A stretch of 64,000 nt of DNA from Prauserella alba (GCF_024171735.1 NZ_JAMTCH010000006.1:372001-436000); one strand, 5' to 3'; positions 52,711-62,014 are shown, counted from the first letter of the stretch. Numbers and translations: made by a program. Notes: generated by a model from the letters alone, not told the origin.

Positions 52711-54216
52711 TCAAACCTCGGCGTCGGCGGGTAGACCTGCCTTTCGTTTGAAGCTCGAGCTGAGCACGGAGCCGAGAAGGATCACGCCGGCCAGAATGAG
52801 GAACGCCAAGGAGAGTGGCCGGTCGATGAAAATTGCGAAACTGCCCTGCGAAATTTGGAGTGACTCTCGCAGCGCGCCCTCGAGGAACGGACCGAGGATC
52901 AATGTCAGGACGAGCGGAGCGAGCGGAATCCCGACTTGCCGGAACACGAACCCTAGAATTCCGAAGAAGATCATCACGTAGATATCGGCGACACTGTTGG
53001 CCACGGCGAAGGAACCGATGATCACGAACGCGAATATCACGGCCCGAAGAACTGAGTACGGGATCGCTAGAATTCGTGTCCACAGACCGACCAGCGGCAC
53101 GTTGAGGATGAGCAGCAGCAGGTTGCCGATGAACAGGCTCGCGATCACCGCCCAGACCAGGTCCGGTTCCTCGGTGAACAGTGTCGGCCCCGGGGTCAGG
53201 CCGTTCTGGAGGAAAGCACCCATCAGAACAGCTATGGCCGGTGATGCGGGAATGCCGAGTGTGAACAACGGGATGAAGGAAGCGTTGCTGTGCGAGTTGT
53301 TCGCGGTCTCCGGCGCGGCAACGCCTTCGACCGCACCCGTGCCGAGCTCCGAACGGTGACGAGACAGCTTTCGTTCGGTGCTGTAGGCCAACAGTGACGA
53401 GATCGCCGAACTGACCCCGGGGATCAGGCCGATCACACCCCCGATGGCAGTGCCCCGCGCGACCGCCGGAGCACTGCGACGGGCGTCAACACGACTGGGC
53501 AACATGTCCCGGAGCCGTGGCGCTGCAGGGCGCGGCGCAGACCCCCCTGTCGTGGCCAAGAGCTCGCCCAGCCCGAACAATCCCACCAGTACCGGTACGT
53601 AACTGACCCCGTCGAAGAAGTGCGGAAGTCCGAACGTGAACCGCGGCTCCCCCATCACCGGATCGATGCCGACCATGGCGATCAGCAAGCCGAGACAGGC
53701 CGAAATGAGACCCATCAGGACGGACCGGCCGACTAGGCCGACCAGCAGTGCGAGGCCAATGAGGATGAGGGAGAAGAACTCTGGTGGTCCGATTTGCAAG
53801 CCGAGTTCGGACAGCGGCTGCGCTGCGAACACGAGCGCGATCGTGGCGACGGTACCGCCGAGGAACGAGCCGACACCCGCGGTCGTCAACGCGACGCCGG
53901 CACGGCCGCGCAGGGTCATTTGGTAGCCGTCGAGACACGTGATGGCGGATTCGCCCTCACCCGGAATATTGAGCAGGACGCTGGTGATGGTACCGCCGTA
54001 GGCACCACCGTAGAAGATGGCCGCCAGCATGATGATCGCTCCGGCCGGATCCATCGAGAGAGTCAGCGGAATCAGAATTGCCATTCCCGCCGTCGAGCCG
54101 ATTCCCGGCAATAGACCGAGGATCGTACCCAGAAGGCAGCCGACCAGAGCGAACAGCAGGTTCTGCGGCGACAGTGCAGTGGCGAAGCCGTCGATCAGGA
54201 AACTGAAGGATTCCAT
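52711..54216 (-). CDS. tctA: Tripartite tricarboxylate transporter, large membrane subunit
   Basis: The 501-residue protein with about 12 helices has the TctA marks FALVGCLLGTILGLLPGIG near the start, FYGGAYGGTITSVLLNIPGEGESAITCLDGY, and GLIPGVSSAISSLLAYSTER. It forms the channel with TctB and is driven by Na+ or protons. It starts only 3 bp after the tctB stop. Confidence 0.93.
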   Translation of the reverse strand: MESFSFLIDGFATALSPQNLLFALVGCLLGTILGLLPGIGSTAGMAILIPLTLSMDPAGAIIMLAAIFYGGAYGGTITSVLLNIPGEGESAITCLDGYQMTLRGRAGVALTTAGVGSFLGGTVATIALVFAAQPLSELGLQIGPPEFFSLILIGLALLVGLVGRSVLMGLISACLGLLIAMVGIDPVMGEPRFTFGLPHFFDGVSYVPVLVGLFGLGELLATTGGSAPRPAAPRLRDMLPSRVDARRSAPAVARGTAIGGVIGLIPGVSSAISSLLAYSTERKLSRHRSELGTGAVEGVAAPETANNSHSNASFIPLFTLGIPASPAIAVLMGAFLQNGLTPGPTLFTEEPDLVWAVIASLFIGNLLLLILNVPLVGLWTRILAIPYSVLRAVIFAFVIIGSFAVANSVADIYVMIFFGILGFVFRQVGIPLAPLVLTLILGPFLEGALRESLQISQGSFAIFIDRPLSLAFLILAGVILLGSVLSSSFKRKAGLPADAEV

Positions 54217-54219
54217 GCG

Positions 54220-54822
54220 TCAGAGCCCCAGGCCACTCAGGAACGGGATGGAGGCGGTGGGCAGCGGCACGCTCAACATGCGCGTGAACACCACGAAAAC
54301 GCCGAAACTCCCGCCAAGTGCGATCACCGTTGAGAGCAGCAACCCACGGCGGCCGAGCACGATCAGGTGAAAGAGCAGGAACAGCAGCATGCTCAGCTGA
54401 TAACCAAGTGGGTTCAAAACCGCGGCCACCACGCAAAGGCTCACCACGATCGCAACCACCGTCGGCAGCGAGTACGCCGGCGCCGCCTCCACTTCGGACG
54501 CCTGCGCACTGGGTGCCCCACCTTCTCCAGAGGAGGAGTGGGCGGCCCCAGCACGGTCACGGCCCGTCCGCCACAGCTGGGCCAGCCACACCGCTCCAAA
54601 AACCGCGAGCAGGCCACCCAGCCAGGAGGGGAAGAAGCCGGGACCCGGTCCGAGTGCGGTCCAATACTGGTAAGCGCGTGACCCCACGAACGCCGCTACA
54701 CCCACCGCGATCACAGCGCATGCCATGAAGGTCGCCAGCAACCGGTGCCCCCGCTCACCGTCCGAGACGGACACCTGCGTATGACCGATGCTGTCCGTTG
54801 CATCCGTCTCGCTCATCGACAC
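54220..54822 (-). CDS. tctB: Tripartite tricarboxylate transporter, small membrane subunit
   Basis: The 200-residue protein has four hydrophobic helices, AFVGSRAYQYWTALGPGPGFFPSWLGGLLAVFGAVWL (two regions) and two more near the C-terminus, with the family's GPGFFP motif and a hydrophilic central loop. It is the first gene of the tctBAC-rraA-usp-dehydrogenase operon. ATG 54822 or 54816 may be used. It is divergent from an IclR gene. Confidence 0.88.
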   Translation of the reverse strand: MSMSETDATDSIGHTQVSVSDGERGHRLLATFMACAVIAVGVAAFVGSRAYQYWTALGPGPGFFPSWLGGLLAVFGAVWLAQLWRTGRDRAGAAHSSSGEGGAPSAQASEVEAAPAYSLPTVVAIVVSLCVVAAVLNPLGYQLSMLLFLLFHLIVLGRRGLLLSTVIALGGSFGVFVVFTRMLSVPLPTASIPFLSGLGL

Positions 54823-54921
54823 CTTCTCACTGTATGATAGGCTCTTTCATGTAACGGGTAGGGACTTTGCTTCACGGGCCCACCGATGTCAAGTGACCGC
54901 GTACCGCCGTATGGGAGCGCT

Positions 54922-55680
54922 ATGACGGAAAGCAAACAGGCCAGCACTATGCGTTCGCTTGAGAGAGCGATCGATGTCCTCGAGGTGCTTGAGACGGCAG
55001 GTGCACCACTACGGCTGAGCGACATCGCGCGTCGCGCTGGCCTCCATGTGGCCACGACCCAACGGATCCTCGGGGTACTTGAGACTCGGGGACGAGTCGA
55101 AGAGGACCGGTCGGGCTACCGCACCGGAGTCGCGATGCTCTTCGGTGCGCATGCGTACCTTGCCAGCAACCCGGTCGCTGTCGCTGCTCCCCTCGTGCTC
55201 CAGCAACTGGCTGCTGCCACGGGACTCACCGCCTCAGTCTTCGTCCGCGCCGGGAACTCGCGCGCAGTCGTCGCACGGGTCGAAGGTAAGGACCCCCTGC
55301 GCTATGTTCTCCCCATCGGCCAGAGGCTGCCGCTGCATCTCGGCGCCGGCAAAGTACTGGCTGCTCACATGGACGACGCCGAGGTCGAACAGCTACTCGA
55401 TCGCATCGGCGACATCACTCACGCCGATGGTCGATCCATGACAAGGACCGAGTTTCTAGCAGAGCTTGCGACCGTTCGTGCGCAGGGTTGGGCGGAATCA
55501 ACGGACGAACGCGTCGTCGGCGCCACCTCAATCGCGGCACCCGTCGTCGGATCGGACGGCGTCTGCACGACCGCAGTCCAGATCGCCGGGCCGTCGACGA
55601 GCGCCATGTTCGAGGACATACACGCGGTCACAATCGAGGTACGCCAAGCCGCGACGGCACTTGCCACACGCCTCGGCTGA
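54922..55680 (+). CDS. IclR-family regulator of the tct operon
   Basis: The 252-residue protein starts at ATG 54922, five bases after GGGAG. It has a winged helix (TMRSLERAIDVLEVLETAGAPLRLSDIARRAG, TTQRILGVLETRGRVEE) and an IclR effector domain (FVRAGNSRAVVARVEGKDPLRYVLPIGQRLPLHLGAGKVLAAHM). It is divergent from tctB; TGTATGA near 54830 and TCATGTA near 54848 form an imperfect inverted repeat between them. It probably controls the transporter operon in response to the imported acid. Confidence 0.9.
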   Translation: MTESKQASTMRSLERAIDVLEVLETAGAPLRLSDIARRAGLHVATTQRILGVLETRGRVEEDRSGYRTGVAMLFGAHAYLASNPVAVAAPLVLQQLAAATGLTASVFVRAGNSRAVVARVEGKDPLRYVLPIGQRLPLHLGAGKVLAAHMDDAEVEQLLDRIGDITHADGRSMTRTEFLAELATVRAQGWAESTDERVVGATSIAAPVVGSDGVCTTAVQIAGPSTSAMFEDIHAVTIEVRQAATALATRLG

Positions 55681-55800
55681 GCCATTCCACCGGCAAATGC
55701 GTTCCGAACGACTCAGCCGAGAGTCACACTTCCCTACTCAGTGGCGATGTTTAGCTCTGTGCGGTCGCTCGACCAGAGGGTGTGAAATACACCAGGTTTG

Positions 55801-57185
55801 TCAACACGCCTGTAGGTATGGGCGGACACCGAAGAAGTCGCGCTGACCTTGTATCAGTGCCGCGGAAAGGCGGCCGGTCGAGAGTGAGTCATAGTAGCTC
55901 AACGCGGCGGCGAAACCTGGAATCGGAACGCCGGGAAGCGTCGCAGTCGCCACAAGCCGACGCCATGCCGCTTCGCCGTCCGCGACTGCACGGGAGAAGT
56001 ACGGAGCTTCCAACAGTGTTGTGAGATCCGGATTTTCTTCATACGCCTCGGCTATGCGGTTCAGGAACTGAGCCCGGATTATGCATCCTCCACGCCAGAT
56101 TTTCGCGATTTGGTCCTTGTGGATGCTTCATCCGTACTTCCGCGCGCCGGCTGTAATGACGTCGAAACCCTGGTCGTAAGCAACGACTTTAGACGCGTAT
56201 AGCGCCTTAGCGACATCGTCGGAGAACGAGGCGTCGACCTTCCGCGCCGCAGGGCGCTCCGTGGCGACCCGTTGCACCGCTTCCCGTTGCGCAGGCTTGC
56301 CGGAAACGGCAGGGGCTAAGATTTCCGCCGCGATGCCTCCTACGGGAACGCCAAGATCGAGCGCATTCTGCACGGTCCACACCCCAGTTCCTTTGGAGCC
56401 GGCCTGGTCCAGCACAATGTCAACGAACGGCTTGCCGGTTGCGGAATCGACCTGGCGTAACACTTCGGCTGTGATCTCGATCAGATAGGATTCGAGAGGT
56501 CCGCGATTCCATTTGGTAAAGATGTCGGCGATGGTGGTGGGACTGTGGCCACTGACAGTGCGCAAGAGATCGCATGCCTCAGCGATCAACTGCATGTCGG
56601 CGTACTCGATACCGTTGTGGATCATCTTTACGAAATGGCCGGCCCCGTCGGTGCCCACGTGGGTAACGCAGGGCTCACCGTCTGCAACGGCAGCAATCGA
56701 GTCAAAGATGGGACCGGTTGTTTCGTAGGAGGCTGCTGATCCACCGGGCATGATCGGTGGGCCCCGCAGCGCGCCTTCTTCACCGCCGGAGATGCCTGCG
56801 CCGACGAAGTGGATGCCGGTGGGAGCGATGCGCTGTTCACGAGCGATGGTGTCGTGAAAGTTCGCATTACCGCCGTCGATGATGATGTCGCCGGCCTCGA
56901 ATCGTTCGGTGAGCTGATCGATTACCGCGTCGGTGGCCGTGCCGACCTGGACCATAATGATCGCAGTGCGCGGTTGTGTCAGGGATGCAACGAACTCGTC
57001 CAGTGTTCTGCCGGCGACGAAACCGGCGTCGGGGTGTTCGGCAAGCAGTTCCTCGGTGCGGGTGCAAGTACGGTTGTAGATAGCGACGGTGTTGCCGTCG
57101 CGGGAGGCGAGATTGCGGGCGAGGTTGGACCCATCACTGCCAGTCCGATCACGCCAACGTTGGCCTCTGCTGTGTTGGTGCGCAT
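55801..57185 (-). pseudogene. gnd: 6-phosphogluconate dehydrogenase, frameshift and nonsense
   Basis: The start MRTNTAEANVGVIGLAVMG loses one base near 57130 and continues in another frame as SNLARNLASRDGNTVAIYNRT. The body is typical of decarboxylating Gnd: FVGAGISGGEEGALRGPPIMPGG, HFVKMIHNGIEYADMQLIAEA, and LDQAGSKGTGVWT. At 56128 a TGA replaces the Trp codon usual in this family, then the sequence goes on as IAKIWRGGCIIRAQFLNRIAE to the real C-terminus at 55801. It is inactive by two lesions. It follows gntK, idnD and SDR remnants in an old gluconate/idonate operon. Confidence 0.85.
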
Positions 57186-57189
57186 GCGG

Positions 57190-57718
57190 ACACACTTCTT
57201 TCAGATAGTGCTCGGAGCGCGCGGTGTACGACCACGTCGAGGGGCGCGTCGACATCGATGGTGAGCCCTGGCTCGTGCTCGCCGAGACATTCGAGGGTGC
57301 TGAGCTGGCTAGTCAGCAGCGACGATGGCATGAAGTGCGAGTTCCTGGCGTCCATACGGCCACCGATAACATCGCGGTCTCCGTTCAGGTGGACGAACAC
57401 CGCGCCGGGAGCCTGCCGCCGGATGGCTTCTTCGATAGCTCCGGCGGAGCGCCGAGCAGGCGATGACGAGTCCGGTCGCGGCGCTGTCTTGTAGCGCACG
57501 TCCAACGTCACGCAGCCACGGCCAACGGTCTCGGTCCGTGAGTGGTGTCCCATTGGCCATCTTCGCCACATTGCCTGGCGGGTGAAGGTCATCATCGTCG
57601 ACGAACCGAACACCGAGTCGTTCGGACAGCCGGGTTTCGACGGCGCTTTCCCGGAGCCTCACACACCCATGACGACCACCAACGGCGGTGCGGATTCCGT
57701 GTGCCGCATCATCATTGG
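57190..57718 (-). pseudogene. gntK: Gluconate kinase, multiple lesions
   Basis: Parts of thermoresistant gluconokinase occur in order but in different frames. VVVMGV is followed by an in-frame stop inside the P-loop, then GSGK; then ERLGVRFVDDDDLHPPGNVAKMANGTPLTDRDRWPWL, IACSALRRSYR, and after another shift APGAVFVHLNGDRDVI and DARNSHFMPSSLLTSQLSTLE. Three or more lesions make it inactive. It would have phosphorylated gluconate for gnd. Confidence 0.75.
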
Positions 57719-58755
57719 TCCCGGAACGAGAGGAGGACCTTGCTCGACACCGATGCATCGCCAGCGACAGCGAAGGCATCGAGCGCTTCGCCGACAGGGA
57801 AAACATGGGTGACGACCGGCTCGACGACTAGCGACCTGTCAGCTAGGGCCGTGATCACCTCGTCGATCTCATCGTTGAATCGGAATGAGCCGACAAGGTG
57901 GAGCTCCCGGGTAATTGCCAGCGACATGGGTACAGGCTGATCCCCGCTGGGCAGCAAGCTCGACCATGACGACCGTTCCGCCGCGCGCGGAGCCGTTGAC
58001 GGCCGATGTGAGTCCGCGATGGTTGCCGGACGATTCGATGGCCACGTCTGCTTCGACAGCGGCGATCTCCTCGGAGTCCGTGGCCCGCAACGTCCGGGTC
58101 GCGCCGACGGCGGTCGCGATCTCGAGGGGCTTGTCGTGGAGATCGACCGCGACGATCTCCGCAGCGCCGGCACGCTTGGCTACCGCGACAACGAGGGCGG
58201 CGATGGGGCCGCTGCCGATTACGAGCACACGTCGACCGCTGAGATCTCCCGCTTTTGAAACCGCATGCCAGGCGACGCCGGCAGGTTCGGCGAGTGCGGC
58301 CGCGCGAAGGTCGAGGTCGGGCGGCAGCTCACGGAGCATCGATGCGGCCAGCACGACCTCGTGGGCGAACGCACCTTGGGTATGCGGGAACCGGGCTGCC
58401 GAACCGAGGTAGCGGACGCCGGGGGAAAGGTTGGGCCGGTTCGCCGGGAATCGGACTTCGCTGTGCTCATAGGTCGCCGGGTGTACGGCTACCTGCGAGC
58501 CTTCGGCAGGTCCGGTCCATCGGCTGCCTCCCGTACGACGGTGCCCACGACTTCGTGCCCGAGCACCATAGGCGTCCGCAGGACCGACTCACCGACGGCT
58601 CCATGCTGCCAGTAGTGGAGGTCGGAGCCGCAGATACCACCGTAGGCAACCGCGACGACAGCCTCTCCGGGCGCGGGCGGCCGTACGTCGACTCGCTCGA
58701 CCCTCAGGTCACCTGCCCCGTGAGCCACGACGGCGGTTGTCGAGTTGGTTGTCAT
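57712..58755 (-). pseudogene. idnD: Zinc alcohol dehydrogenase, probable L-idonate 5-dehydrogenase
   Basis: The start MTTNSTTAVVAHG is preceded by GGGAAG. The zinc-binding part YGGICGSDLHYWQHG and MVLGHEVVGTVV is in one frame. After a shift near 58490 the family continues with GAFAHEVVLAASMLRELP, then the Rossmann motif VLVIGSGPIAALVVAVAKRAGA; after a further shift near 57940, PVPMSLAITRELHLVGSFRFNDE to the end. The pattern suits L-idonate or sorbitol dehydrogenase. It is inactive. Confidence 0.75.
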
Positions 58756-58770
58756 TCGCACTTCCCGTTC

Positions 58771-59436
58771 TCACACGACGGCGGTCAAGCCGCCATCGAC
58801 GAAGATGACCTGACCGTTGACGTAGTCGGAGGCGCTCGAGGACAGCCATACGGCGGGGCCCACGAGATCGGCGACCGTGCCCCATCGGCGGGCAGGAGTC
58901 CGCCCGAGGATCCAGGAGTTGAACTCCGCATCGTCAACGAGTTTCTGGGTCATCTCGGTGTGGATGTACCCCGGGGCGATGCCGTTGACCTGTAGTCCTT
59001 CACCGGCCCACTCAGCGGTCATGGCTCGCGTCAGGTTGCGTAACGCACCCTTCGCTGCTGTGTAGGGGCCGATGGTCGGGCGCGCAAGTTCGGCCTGCAA
59101 CCGAGCAGATGTTGACGATCTTTCCCGCGCGTCGGCGCAACATCCGCCGCGCGACGGTACGGCCCACGAGGAATGCTCCAGTGAGGTTGGTGTCGATCAC
59201 GCGCTGCCAGTCGGCGAGGTGCACGTCGGTGAGGGGTTGGCGGTGCTGAATGCCGGCGTTGTTCGCCAAGACGTCGATCGGTCCGGTTTCGGCTTCGATC
59301 GCGTCGACGGCTGCGGAAACCGCGTCCTAGTCGACGATGTCGAACGCCCGCGGACGATGTCGAACGCCCGCGCAGTGATCCGGTCCTCCCCGTACCGCCG
59401 GGCAAGGTCGACGCGCGCTGCGTCGAGCACCGACGC
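58771..59436 (-). pseudogene. Short-chain dehydrogenase, probable gluconate 5-dehydrogenase, truncated
   Basis: The remnant reads DLARRYGEDRITARAFDIV, NNAGIQHRQPLTDVHLADWQRVIDTNLTGAFLVGR, KIVNICSVAG, PTIGPYTAAKGALRNLTRAMTAEWAG and VNGIAPGYIHTEMTQKLV, ending in FVDGGLTAVV. The N-terminal glycine-rich NAD site is missing at the junction with the integrase. A 20-bp tandem duplication, a TAG and a frameshift near 59100 add to the damage. The catalytic Tyr-Lys pair (YTAAK) is still recognisable. It was probably the first gene of the decayed operon. Confidence 0.75.
59333..59372. repeat. 20-bp perfect tandem duplication in SDR remnant
   Basis: GACGATGTCGAACGCCCGCG occurs twice without spacing (59333-59352 and 59353-59372). 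It breaks the reading frame of the short-chain dehydrogenase and is probably a slippage product. Confidence 0.9.
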
Positions 59437-59831
59437 AACTCCCCGTGCAACGTCTCCAAGTTCCGTGCGCTCAGCTTGTTCACCGGCATCTCGCCGAGCG
59501 CGGGACGGATCGTGCGCTCGATGTAGCCCACGTACGCATGCCGCGTCGTCGGCTCGATGTCACTACTGCGCAACCACTCGTCGATGGCATACGAGAACGC
59601 GACGTTCGTACTCGGCACCCGCTGCTTATCGACCTGCGACTACAGCTTGGTCATCACCTTGTCTGCACGCCGGTACGCCGCCTTATCCGTACCCGGCACA
59701 GTCTCCGACAAATAGATCTCCTTGCCGGTCACCGGATAGACACCCGCGTACACGCGCACCTGCAGCGAGCCGCCACGGCGCCGGATGTTGCCGCGACCCC
59801 GCCGGTCACTGCCGTTCTCAACCCCAGCCAT
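59437..59831 (-). pseudogene. int: Tyrosine recombinase (integrase), N-terminal half
   Basis: From ATG 59831 the frame reads RGRGNIRRRGGSLQVRVYAG and SETVPGTDKAAYRRADKVMTKL, then a TAG stop at 59640, then VPSTNVAFSYAIDEWL and TTRHAYVGYIERTIRPALGEMPVNKLSARNLETLHGELRRC. This is the arm-binding plus core-binding region of an actinomycete integrase. After GELRRC the sequence switches to a truncated dehydrogenase. The start lies 89 bp from the attachment repeat, the usual position. The catalytic half is at 47911-48545. Both the nonsense codon and the break would abolish integrase activity. Confidence 0.82.
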
Positions 59832-59919
59832 GCGTCCAGAGTCCGCCGCCCGCCGGCGCCGGTCAAGAACTCGGCCATGGACAAAGCCATGGACAAACGA
59901 TCTTGACCTCGCGATCGGG

Positions 59920-59986
59920 GTCGAGAACGTGCAGGTCACAAGGGTGGGCCGGGTCGGACTTGAACCGACGGCCAAAGGATTATGAG
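59920..59986. repeat. Right attachment repeat
   Basis: This copy of the 67-bp repeat covers the 3' 42 bases of the tRNA-Met gene and 25 bases beyond it. It differs from the left copy (12274-12340) only at one base outside the tRNA. The intact tRNA is retained on this side. Confidence 0.9.
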
Positions 59987-60018
59987 TCCTCTGCTCTAAC
60001 CAACTGAGCTACCGGCCC
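59945..60018 (-). tRNA. tRNA-Met (anticodon CAT)
   Basis: The 74-base gene folds as a cloverleaf: acceptor GGGCCGG pairs with CCGGCCC plus discriminator A; the D-arm is GCTC-AGTTGGTTA-GAGC; the anticodon stem AGGA/TCCT encloses CTCATAA; the T-arm GTCGG/CCGAC encloses TTCAAGT. The anticodon CAT with this body is elongator-Met type; a lysidine-modified Ile tRNA is a less likely alternative. CCA is not encoded. Its 3' half is duplicated at 12299-12340. Confidence 0.92.
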
Positions 60019-60578
60019 CCACGCCGATACCGGCGCAGGGTGCACTATATCCATCCGGCTCCGACCTCGGTGCAGCGGCGATACCGGTCCGCGTGCGCAA
60101 CTGCACCACCGCGCGTTCGCCGCTCCTCGAGATCGAATGCCGTACCCGGTGCCGCCCGGGTGACGCGCCGGATGGGCCACCCGACCCGAGCGCCGCTGAC
60201 CGCCTTCGGCACGCAACCAAGCGAGCCCCGCCCGTCCCCGGGGCCGGCAGCGTGCTCGACGTACACCTGGGCGGCCGAGCATCGCTATCCCGCAGAGGTC
60301 GACGGCAGCTTCCCAGAAATTGTCGGACCTCAAGAGTATCGTCCGCGACATCGTCGACCCACCCGCGACCTGGGGCATTCTCGCCGGACCGCGGGTGACG
60401 GCCGACGTGGGAACCACCGGCTTTTCGTCCACCACCGTGCTGATCCACCACTGTGCTCATCCACCACTACGCGTGTCCTGAACCCGGGCAATGATCTTGC
60501 TTCACAGATGCACGGTTGTTTTTGACAAGTGACGCCGGTTACAGTTCCCCCATCCGCACTTTGAGAAGGGGACTCAAC
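60019..60578. other. Intergenic region right of tRNA
   Basis: No gene is supported on either strand. Short imperfect repeats of CCACYGTGCTSATCCAC lie near 60428-60465. It probably holds the promoters of the tRNA and of the BNR-repeat gene. Confidence 0.4.
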
Positions 60579-61694
60579 ATGGCAGGCGTACGCGTACTCG
60601 TAGGCACCCGTAAGGGCGCCTTCATCCTCACCGCCGACGGCACACGCCGTGACTGGCACGTCGAAGGTCCGCTCTTCGGGGGCTGGGAGATGTACCACCT
60701 GGCAGGCTCGCCACAGAACACCGACCGCATCTACGCGTCGGCATCACTCGGCTGGTTCGGCCAGCAGATCCACCGCAGCGACGACGGCGGCACGACCTGG
60801 TCCCCCGTCGGCAACGAATTCACCTACGACGGCGACGTCGGTACCCACCAGTGGTACGACGGCTCGCAACGCCCCTGGGAGTTCACGCGTGCGTGGCACC
60901 TCGAACCGTCACTGTCCGATCCGGACACCGTGTACGCAGGCGTCGAGGATGCGGCCCTCTTCCGCTCGGTCGACGGCGGACAGCACTGGCACGAACTGCG
61001 CGGCCTCCGCTGCCACGAATCCGGCCCCGACTGGCAACCCGGCGCAGGAGGCATGTGCCTCCACACCATCATCCAGGACCCGCGCGACGCCGACCGCCTC
61101 CACGTCGCGATCTCCGCAGCAGGCGTGTTCCGCACCGCCGACGGCGGCAAGACCTGGCAACCCGCGAACCGCGGACTGCAATCCGGCCAGATCCCCCAAC
61201 CCGAGGCCGAGGTCGGCCACTGCGTCCACAATCTCGCCCGCCACCCGCAGCGGCCCGACACCCTCTACATGCAGAAGCACTGGGACGTCATGCGCAGCGA
61301 CGACGACGGCGCCAGCTGGTACGACATCGGCGAAGGACTCCCCACCGACTTCGGCTTCCCCGTCGACGTCCACGCCCACGACCCCGACACCGTCTACGTC
61401 GTTCCCATCACCAGCGACGAACAGCACTTCCCCGTCGACGGCAAGCTACGCGTCTACCGGAGCCGCACCGGCGGCGGCGACTGGGAACCACTCACCAACG
61501 GCCTCCCCCAGCAACACTGCTACGTCAACGTCCTCCGCGACGCGATGGCCGTCGACCGCCTCGACGACTGCGGTATCTACTTCGGCACCACCGGCGGCCA
61601 GGTGTACGCATCTCCCGACGCCGGCGACACCTGGGCACCCATCGTGCGCGACCTGCCGTCCGTCCTGTCCGTGGAAGTGCAGACCCTCCCATGA
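60579..61694 (+). CDS. BNR/sialidase-like beta-propeller protein
   Basis: The 371-residue protein starts after GAGAAGGGGA. It is built of repeated blades with the Asp-box form S-x-D-x-G-x-T-W: [48 protein letters not shown], and [12 protein letters not shown]. No signal peptide is visible, which argues against an extracellular sialidase. The stop overlaps the start of a MoaD-like gene by four bases, so the two products probably act together. The activity is unknown. Confidence 0.85.
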   Translation: MAGVRVLVGTRKGAFILTADGTRRDWHVEGPLFGGWEMYHLAGSPQNTDRIYASASLGWFGQQIHRSDDGGTTWSPVGNEFTYDGDVGTHQWYDGSQRPWEFTRAWHLEPSLSDPDTVYAGVEDAALFRSVDGGQHWHELRGLRCHESGPDWQPGAGGMCLHTIIQDPRDADRLHVAISAAGVFRTADGGKTWQPANRGLQSGQIPQPEAEVGHCVHNLARHPQRPDTLYMQKHWDVMRSDDDGASWYDIGEGLPTDFGFPVDVHAHDPDTVYVVPITSDEQHFPVDGKLRVYRSRTGGGDWEPLTNGLPQQHCYVNVLRDAMAVDRLDDCGIYFGTTGGQVYASPDAGDTWAPIVRDLPSVLSVEVQTLP

Positions 61695-62014
61695 CCGACC
61701 CGGCCACCACCACCGCGATCCGCGTGCATTTGCCCACGCACCTGCGCAAACTCGCCCACATCGGCGACAGCGAACTGACACTCGACGTGCCCGGCACCGT
61801 CACGCTCAGCGCCGTGCTCGACGTACTCGAAACCCATTACCCGGTACTCAAAGGCACCATCCGGCACCACGGCACCGACAAGCGCCGCGCGTTCGTGCGA
61901 TTCTTCGCCTGCGAAGAAGACCTGTCACACGAACCGCACGACACCCCGTTACCGGACCAGGTCGTCCGCGGCACCGAACCACTGTTGATCATCGGCGCGA
62001 TGGCGGGCGGCTGA
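61691..62014 (+). CDS. MoaD/ThiS-family ubiquitin-like protein
   Basis: The 107-residue protein has the beta-grasp pattern [38 protein letters not shown], and ends [11 protein letters not shown]. The terminal Gly-Gly is the site at which MoaD and ThiS are adenylated and thiocarboxylated. No MoeB/ThiF partner is visible. It is translationally coupled to the propeller protein upstream. A sulfur-carrier role or a protein-tag role is inferred. Confidence 0.82.
   Translation: MTDPATTTAIRVHLPTHLRKLAHIGDSELTLDVPGTVTLSAVLDVLETHYPVLKGTIRHHGTDKRRAFVRFFACEEDLSHEPHDTPLPDQVVRGTEPLLIIGAMAGG

Larger units (their letters stand above)
48546..59436. mobile_element. Secondary acquired segment interrupting the integrase gene
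   Basis: This 10.9-kb stretch lies between the two halves of one integrase gene. Its left end cuts into a DUF3500 gene and its right end cuts into a short-chain dehydrogenase gene, both lacking their N-terminal coding parts and reading inward. I see no terminal inverted repeats, transposase or target duplication, so it arose by illegitimate or homologous recombination rather than by a recognisable transposon. It contains the Tct/RraA block and the decayed idonate/gluconate block. Confidence 0.65.
12274..59986. mobile_element. tRNA-Met-integrated genomic island, about 47.7 kb
   Basis: A 67-bp direct repeat bounds this segment: 12274-12340 and 59920-59986, differing at one base. The right copy includes the 3' half of tRNA-Met(CAT) and the sequence beyond it, the usual attachment core of actinomycete integrative elements. 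An integrase N-terminal coding remnant begins 89 bp inside the right repeat and points away from the tRNA, the usual arrangement. Cargo is organosulfonate dissimilation, a CoA-transferase/lyase module and a transporter/RraA module, interspersed with pseudogenes. No transfer, replication or partition genes are visible and the integrase is broken, so it should be fixed unless helped in trans. Confidence 0.85.

Noticed and set aside
48546-59436. Composite transposon as explanation for the segment inside the integrase
   Set aside because: No transposase, terminal inverted repeats or target duplication are visible at either junction.
60040-60525. Possible 161-codon gene between the tRNA and the BNR gene
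   Set aside because: No ribosome site, no family resemblance and a basic low-complexity composition typical of shadow frames.
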